Shown: piece by piece, positions 14,133 through 18,845 of the stretch
Numbering within the stretch: position 1 is the stretch's first letter
Layout: every line of letters begins with the position of its first letter
Assembly (NCBI GenBank): GCA_964549615.1
Contig: CAZJVP010000075.1
Location: 1 to 18,845, forward strand
Reading direction: 5' to 3'
Source: CAYVLA01 sp964549615 [NCBI: uncultured Thermococci archaeon]
GTDB taxonomy: Archaea; CAYQAE01; CAYVLA01
Length of the DNA: 18,845 nucleotides
The notes under the pieces: model-generated
Seen by the model: only the letters and a program-made list of their open reading frames with translations
The model's database searches: none
Told to the model about the DNA's origin: nothing
Position numbers and translations under genes: made by a program

Positions 14133-17100
14133 TCATCTTCGTCGCAACGCCATTCGAAGGGAAAGAACGGCCAAGCAACCAACCAAGATCAGCCCCATGG
14201 CCAAGGGCAGGATCGTGGTGGGCGCCCTAACAGTGCCTATTGTACCTCCGGCCGGCCCCGGCTCCGCGGGCTCCGGCCCGAACTTTGAGGCGACCTCGCC
14301 GCTCACCACGAACTTCTGCCCAGCTGCCTCGGTGCGCACGTCCGGCTTGTAGTAGGAGTAGGCCCTGCTAGTTCCACCCAGGGCTCTTACCGGGAAAAGG
14401 GCCCTGATCTTGAAACCGATCCGCAACTCCCGGCCCCTCTCCAGGTCGTCGATGTAGAAGATCACCTTCCTGCCAGCCACCTCGACCCTCGTGGCAAGCC
14501 CCTGGGATACGACTTCGTCCAGGCTGGACTGAACCGGGGCAAAGCCCGTAGGCACCGCGATGTCCAGTATCGTCATCCCCGTCGAGTTGTACGGGCCGTC
14601 GTACCTGACCCTTACGTACACGTCCACTATGTCGTCGACCTCCGCGCTGGTCGTATTGTACTTGACCTCGAGCATGAACTCGGGATTCACGAACACCTCG
14701 CCGGGCACATTGAACCGCTTCGCCAGCTGGAACATCACTTTGCCCTCGCCAGCCATGACAAGCTCCAGCCTCTTTGCACCAGCAGGCATCTGCAACACCT
14801 GAAGCACGTCGAAGTTGTCCTCGGTGAGCTTGATCTTCGCGATGGTTGAGCCGTCGACCACCACATCGATCGTTGAGTTGATGTTCCTGGACTGCAACCT
14901 TGCAGCCGTCATGAGCGCCTTCATCGCCATGACGGTATCCTGGGTGCTGCAGAAGCCGCCAAGGGAGTTCCTTTGGCAAGCTATCCACCGAACGGCGGGC
15001 TCAGCCTCCGATCTCCCCGCCAGCATCAGTGCGAGAGCGGCATACGCGGTGGTCTCCACGGCGTTTGCCCTCTCCCTCCCTGGGGCCCAGTACATCCCGT
15101 TCTCATCAGTCTGCGCCAACGCCAGAAGCCTGAGCAAAGCGGCTTCGGCCTTGGGCGATCCAACCTTCTGTAGCAGAAGCGCGGTCAAGGCCAGGGAGTA
15201 GACGTCATCGGTGATCCCGTAGGCCTCAAGGTAGGACACCGCCCTTCTGAGCGAATCTTGGTTCCCCGAGCCATAGTCCGTCAGCGCGATGGCAACGAAC
15301 GCCGTCAAGGCGGATTTCGCCTCGGGCCGCAGGCCGCCCATCATCTCTTGGTGGCACACGAAGCCGAACGGGCTCCATGAGCCATTGGCGTTCTGGAGCG
15401 ACTCGATCCACGACGCGGCCTCCTTCAGCACGACCTCGTCAATGCTCAACACCTCCCTTGCCTCGCTGAAGACATCCAGGACGAAGGCCGTCAGCCACAG
15501 GCTGCCCTCCTTGTCGCTCTCGCCGAAGGCCGAGAAGGAGCCGTCCTTGCGGCGGAACGTGAGCTCCCTCTGGTAGCCGGTGATCAGGTACAGCTCGGCC
15601 TTCGCCCTCACCTCTGGCACAACTTGGTCCGTCGCGTCGAGGTACCTGAGTATCTCAAGGTCGGGCGCCATGAACATCATGTTCTGCTCTCCGCACCCGA
15701 AGGGCATCCCCAAGAGGTCCTCCATGCCGCTTATCGTCTGGCCGACGAGGCTGGGCGTGATGCTGAGCAATACCCGCCCGGAACCTTCGACGATCCCGTC
15801 CGGGAGGGAGAGGTCCAGACTCCTAGGCTCGGTCTGGGTTATGAACCCGTTCTCCACGATCTCCCTGGGCGTCCCCTCAGCCTCCACGAGGATGTCCCTT
15901 CTCACGGCATCGGCCCTCTCCGCGGTGCGCGCCGTGATCTCGATCTTGAACTGCCCGATCTTCTTGGGTTCGATCGTGAAGGCGACCGATGCAACCGAGT
16001 TGCCCGGCACAGCGACGATCTTCACCCTATCGTCAAGAAGCTGGAACCAGTCATCCTTCGTGATCTCAACCTGCACGGTCTGGCTCCTCTCAAGATAGTT
16101 GTAGATCTGCACGAGGACCGGGAACTGTTCGCCCCGGGTAACGGCGTAGGGCAGGTCCGGCTCGACGAAGAAGTCCTGGAAAACCTTGAGCGATGTCTCG
16201 ACCATCCCAATCCCTTCCGCGCTTGACGATACGGCGTGAAGCCTCCATGTCGTTATCGTGTCGGGGACGGTCAGCTGAACCGCGGCATGTCCGCTCCTGT
16301 CGGTCAGCAGAGACGGGTTCCAGTACCATGTCTCTGGGAAGAACTGTCTGACCCGTTGGACCTCCGCCAAGCCCTGTGCGCCGGAAGTTGGCTGGCTTGG
16401 CTGGCTTCCCTGGGCTTGGTCCGCTACCTCGACCAGTATCCATGGACCTCCTCCCTTTCCTCTGATAACCCACTCCGGCGTGCCCTGCGGGACGTTCACC
16501 GAGCTTGAAGCAATGACCTGGACGCCCGCCTCTTCGAATATCTCCTTCGCGCCCTTCGTCATGGGGCCCCACCAGAACATTTCGCCCTGCGGGTGGGCCT
16601 CGGCCTGCGGCTCCATGAAGATCTTCTCCAACTCATCGAAGATCTGCTTGAGGTTTAGCCTGCCTTCGTTCAACGCGTAGACCGATTCATCCACTATGGA
16701 GACCCCGATCATCGTGGCCACCCCCGCGCTTGACTTCAGGTCTAGAGTGACCGTACCTCCGGGCGCCGACGTCTCACTTGAGAATGAGGCCGAAAGACCA
16801 ACAGGGGGCTCCATGGCGACGTCGAAAGGCAGGGAGTCGGCAGAAACCTCCATGTTTGGGTTGAGCACATAGGCAACCAACTTGGCCTTTGGAACCATGG
16901 AGGGCGTCGCCGTGAAGGACACGTATCTGCCCGTTGTGAAGCCGGAGAAGACGGTCCTGCCACCGGCCACCACGTCGTAGTAGACCGTTCTCTTCGCGGT
17001 GCTCAGGACCTCGAAGGTCACCGTATCCCCGACCCTGACCTCGCCTCGGGAGATCTGTTTGATGTGGACGAAGTAACCGCCCGGCGAGTACACGCTTTGC

Positions 17101-18398
17101 AAGCTGATCTCGGACTTAGCACTGCCGTCGGAGACCTGGGCAGCGATGCTGGCGCTGGTGCACGTGTCTGGAACGTTCAGGTCGGTCGTGCCGAGGCCTC
17201 GGAACGTTGGGACGCGCCTAGTCTCCTTCGTTGTGCTACCGTCCTTCAGGTAGTAGGTCGCGTCGACCTGCACAACCCTGTCAAGCGGATCACCGCCCGG
17301 CGTCTCGGTCACCAGCAAGATGTCCAAGGGGAGGCCGGGCTTCACGGTCTCGCTTGAGGGGATGATCTGAACCACGATCGGTGATTGGCATATTCTCAGA
17401 AGAAGCGATTCCTTCTCCTCGTGCCCAGCGCCATCCACGACGCTGACGTTCAGCATCACCGAGCCCATGCCGCCCGCTCCGAGGGTCCCGGCGAGGTAGT
17501 TCACCTCGGGTATCTCGAACCTCGCTGCGCCATCCCTAAGCTTCGCCCTGAAAGTTGCGAATTCCTCCCAGTCAGCCAGGTACTTGTAGGCCCGGATCTC
17601 AACCATGCCGTCCACCGGCTTGCCGAAGAAGTAGTTTGCCTTCACCTCCCCCACGATCTCCTCGTCCACAAGGAACCAGTCCTTTGCGGTCGTGACGTCG
17701 ACGTCGAACTTGGGCAGGACGTACTTCTCGACCCGAATGTCGATGGTTGACATGCCTTCGGCGGCGTTCGCGAGGATCTTCCACGTCCCAAGGTTCAGCT
17801 CATTGGCCAGAAGAAGGTCAAAGCTCGCAACCCCGTACGCATCGGTGAAAAGCTCCTTGCGATATACCTTGACGCCCTTGGCATCGGATATCGAGACGTT
17901 TAGGGGGATCGCAACCGGCTTGAGCTCGGTGTTGAGGGCAAGCACCCTGCCGTGTATCGTCTGCCCCGGCTTGTAGATCGGCTTGTCCGTCTCGATCAGC
18001 AGGGTCAGGGCATCGGCAACCGTAACCTCGCCGCTTACCGATTCCCCGCGACCGGGCGAGGTGAGAACCACCTTATAAAGCCCCTTCTGCATCTGGGGGA
18101 CATCGAACCTCGCTATCAGGTGCCCATCCGGCCCGGTCCTTCCCTCGAAGATGACCAAGCCGTCGCCCTTCTGGTTTGGATCCACAAGAGTCAGCACGAC
18201 CTGCCGGTCGACGGGCTTGCCCGTCTGGGAGGAGAAGGAACTTATGCTCGCAGAGGACTGGGTCCCGACGTAGAGCCGTTTGGGGAACAGCATGATGTAC
18301 TCGGCGGAGGCCGGGTCGGCCAGGATCACGACTGGCGATATGATCTGTCCCAGGAGCAGGATCGAAACTGCCGGCAACAGCCTTCTAGTGCCCGACAT
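14133..18398 (-). CDS. Alpha-2-macroglobulin/thioester protein, secreted and membrane-anchored
   Basis: A 1421-residue protein of the macroglobulin/complement superfamily, which traps proteases or tags surfaces covalently. It has a signal peptide (about 1-32), MG domains (MG2 near 128-222 with YKPGQTIHGRV; MG3 opening VEKYVLPKFDV), a bait-like low-similarity region (about 605-690), and the A2M domain with FPETWYWNP, VPDTITTWRLHAV and PYAVTRGEQFP. The thioester motif GCGEQ is at 901-905 with Cys902. His1016 in CHQEMMGG is 114 residues later, in the place of the C3 catalytic His. A receptor-binding-like domain (about 1240-1365), a Pro/Gly linker, a transmembrane helix and RRR follow. ATG is preceded by GGTGAT. 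It points outward, anchored by its C-terminus. Confidence 0.93.
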   Translation of the reverse strand: MSGTRRLLPAVSILLLGQIISPVVILADPASAEYIMLFPKRLYVGTQSSASISSFSSQTGKPVDRQVVLTLVDPNQKGDGLVIFEGRTGPDGHLIARFDVPQMQKGLYKVVLTSPGRGESVSGEVTVADALTLLIETDKPIYKPGQTIHGRVLALNTELKPVAIPLNVSISDAKGVKVYRKELFTDAYGVASFDLLLANELNLGTWKILANAAEGMSTIDIRVEKYVLPKFDVDVTTAKDWFLVDEEIVGEVKANYFFGKPVDGMVEIRAYKYLADWEEFATFRAKLRDGAARFEIPEVNYLAGTLGAGGMGSVMLNVSVVDGAGHEEKESLLLRICQSPIVVQIIPSSETVKPGLPLDILLVTETPGGDPLDRVVQVDATYYLKDGSTTKETRRVPTFRGLGTTDLNVPDTCTSASIAAQVSDGSAKSEISLQSVYSPGGYFVHIKQISRGEVRVGDTVTFEVLSTAKRTVYYDVVAGGRTVFSGFTTGRYVSFTATPSMVPKAKLVAYVLNPNMEVSADSLPFDVAMEPPVGLSASFSSETSAPGGTVTLDLKSSAGVATMIGVSIVDESVYALNEGRLNLKQIFDELEKIFMEPQAEAHPQGEMFWWGPMTKGAKEIFEEAGVQVIASSSVNVPQGTPEWVIRGKGGGPWILVEVADQAQGSQPSQPTSGAQGLAEVQRVRQFFPETWYWNPSLLTDRSGHAAVQLTVPDTITTWRLHAVSSSAEGIGMVETSLKVFQDFFVEPDLPYAVTRGEQFPVLVQIYNYLERSQTVQVEITKDDWFQLLDDRVKIVAVPGNSVASVAFTIEPKKIGQFKIEITARTAERADAVRRDILVEAEGTPREIVENGFITQTEPRSLDLSLPDGIVEGSGRVLLSITPSLVGQTISGMEDLLGMPFGCGEQNMMFMAPDLEILRYLDATDQVVPEVRAKAELYLITGYQRELTFRRKDGSFSAFGESDKEGSLWLTAFVLDVFSEAREVLSIDEVVLKEAASWIESLQNANGSWSPFGFVCHQEMMGGLRPEAKSALTAFVAIALTDYGSGNQDSLRRAVSYLEAYGITDDVYSLALTALLLQKVGSPKAEAALLRLLALAQTDENGMYWAPGRERANAVETTAYAALALMLAGRSEAEPAVRWIACQRNSLGGFCSTQDTVMAMKALMTAARLQSRNINSTIDVVVDGSTIAKIKLTEDNFDVLQVLQMPAGAKRLELVMAGEGKVMFQLAKRFNVPGEVFVNPEFMLEVKYNTTSAEVDDIVDVYVRVRYDGPYNSTGMTILDIAVPTGFAPVQSSLDEVVSQGLATRVEVAGRKVIFYIDDLERGRELRIGFKIRALFPVRALGGTSRAYSYYKPDVRTEAAGQKFVVSGEVASKFGPEPAEPGPAGGTIGTVRAPTTILPLAMGLILVGCLAVLSLRMALRRR

Positions 18399-18613
18399 TC
18401 AAATCACCAAGAGGCCTATGAGCTTCTTTTTACCGGGCTTCCCCGGATCACGCGCCCAATCTGGAGTGAAACGATACAAATAGCTTCCGTGAAACGGTCC
18501 GGAGTCTGCGAGTTTCCTACGGTCCGGCTTCCCTAGGGACTTTCCGGTGCCTGGCCAAGCCCGGATCTGCGGCCAACCGCATCCGGGGCCGGCCGGGCAC
18601 GCAGCTTTGGGAG
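18399..18613. promoter_or_regulatory. Intergenic region between slipin-type gene and macroglobulin gene
   Basis: These 215 nt hold, on the minus strand, GGTGAT (18403-18408) as ribosome binding site for the macroglobulin, a GGTAAAAAG TATA candidate near 18430 and another, CTATTTGTATC, near 18473-18483. The second is flanked by two copies of GTGAAACG (18466-18473 and 18489-18496). Two copies of ACGGTCCGG (18494-18502, 18519-18527) and a long hairpin (18547-18600) follow toward the slipin gene. Confidence 0.45.
18547..18600. repeat. 54-nt imperfect inverted repeat (strong hairpin)
   Basis: Arms pair in three blocks: GTGCC/GGCAC plus GGCC/GGCC (joined by a T-G wobble), CCCGGAT/ATCCGGG after a 3x3 internal loop, and GCGG/CCGC around a CCAA tetraloop after a 2-nt bulge. 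It lies 13 nt past the stop of the slipin-type gene. There is no T-run after it, so a mRNA 3'-end or processing structure, or a small structured RNA, is as likely as a terminator. Confidence 0.6.
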
Positions 18614-18845
18614 CTACTTCTGCAAGAACTTCGACAGCTCGAACGGGATCGGGATTATCACGGTGGTGGGCTTGTCCCGGGTCGCATCCATCACCGCCCC
18701 CAACAGCCTCAAGAGCATTGCCCCCGGACTCTGGGTCATCACCTGGGTTGCCTTCGCCAGCTGGTCGGCGGCTTGCTGTTCGCCCTGGGCTATGATGACC
18801 CTGGAGCGCCTCTCCCTCTCGGCCTCGGCCTGCCTGGCCATAGCT
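18614..18845 (-). CDS. Stomatin/prohibitin (slipin) family protein, C-terminal part (cut by window edge)
   Basis: The last ~76 residues of an SPFH-domain membrane protein. The segment ARQAEAERERRSRVIIAQGEQ, followed by QLAKATQVM and SPGAMLLRLL, is the coiled-coil end of the band-7 domain of slipins. The final VIIPIPFEL is the usual C-terminal strand. Such proteins form oligomers on the inner membrane face and often pair with NfeD-type proteases, none of which is seen here. The frame is open through the window end, so start and membrane anchor lie beyond 18845. The ATG near the edge (18841) is internal, not the start. It is transcribed toward the macroglobulin gene. Confidence 0.88.
   Translation of the reverse strand, partial: AMARQAEAERERRSRVIIAQGEQQAADQLAKATQVMTQSPGAMLLRLLGAVMDATRDKPTTVIIPIPFELSKFLQK

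Noticed and set aside
15624-16226. 200-codon plus-strand frame inside the macroglobulin
   Set aside because: Antisense shadow of a confidently identified gene; low-complexity charged sequence.
1-18845. CRISPR array, insertion sequence, prophage or toxin-antitoxin pair
   Set aside because: I looked for regularly spaced repeats, transposase or integrase motifs and paired small genes and saw none; direct repeats are limited to the short pairs near 18466-18527.
18841-18845. ATG near 18841 as start of the slipin-type gene
   Set aside because: The frame remains open to the window end and the residues that follow are the middle of the coiled coil, so the gene is truncated rather than starting here.

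Overview
This window reads as chromosomal DNA from an archaeon, most likely of the Thermoproteota/TACK side (Bathyarchaeia-, Aigarchaeota- or crenarchaeote-like); I cannot place it more closely from sequence alone. The case rests on a ribosomal protein L7Ae N-terminus, the complete 'archaeal' variant of the mevalonate pathway, an isopentenyl phosphate kinase, UPF0147 and Sssca1-type zinc-ribbon proteins, TATA-box promoters with GGAGG/GGTG ribosome binding sites and frequent TTG/GTG starts, and a tRNA gene interrupted by introns with bulge-helix-bulge (BHB) splice sites. Genes are tightly packed and the DNA is GC-rich throughout. I saw no insertion sequence, phage gene or CRISPR array.

Left part (1-7996). 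After the N-terminal fragment of L7Ae comes a minus-strand isoprenoid cluster. In transcription order it holds mevalonate kinase, a UbiD-family anhydromevalonate phosphate decarboxylase, the large and small subunits of phosphomevalonate dehydratase (aconitase X) and type 2 isopentenyl diphosphate isomerase. Divergent from mevalonate kinase are isopentenyl phosphate kinase and, overlapping it, an SF2 helicase of the Hef/FANCM type without nuclease domain. Together these genes cover mevalonate to IPP/DMAPP by the decarboxylate-then-phosphorylate route. The divergent intergenic region holds two clear inverted repeats.

Middle (7993-11895). A small helical protein of unknown function is followed by a minus-strand NAD de novo operon (aspartate dehydrogenase, NadA, NadC; no NadB needed). 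Then a zinc-ribbon Sssca1-type protein and a UPF0147 protein are divergently transcribed from one short AT-rich promoter.

Right part (11896-18845). There is a candidate 27-residue membrane microprotein with its own promoter, a protein resembling a RecA/RadB-type P-loop domain that has lost its Walker A, and immediately upstream of it a tRNA-Gln(CUG) gene with three introns (D-loop, anticodon loop, T-loop), each with a recognisable BHB motif. A plus-strand zinc alcohol dehydrogenase follows. A 1421-residue secreted, membrane-anchored alpha-2-macroglobulin/thioester protein has the GCGEQ thioester and a C3-like histidine. At the right edge is the C-terminus of a stomatin/slipin-type protein. 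Between the last two genes lies a structured intergenic region with a 54-nt imperfect hairpin and short direct repeats.

The strongest candidates for something unusual are the triple-intron tRNA-Gln and the complement-like thioester protein on an archaeal surface, followed by the palindromic divergent mevalonate promoter region and the microprotein.
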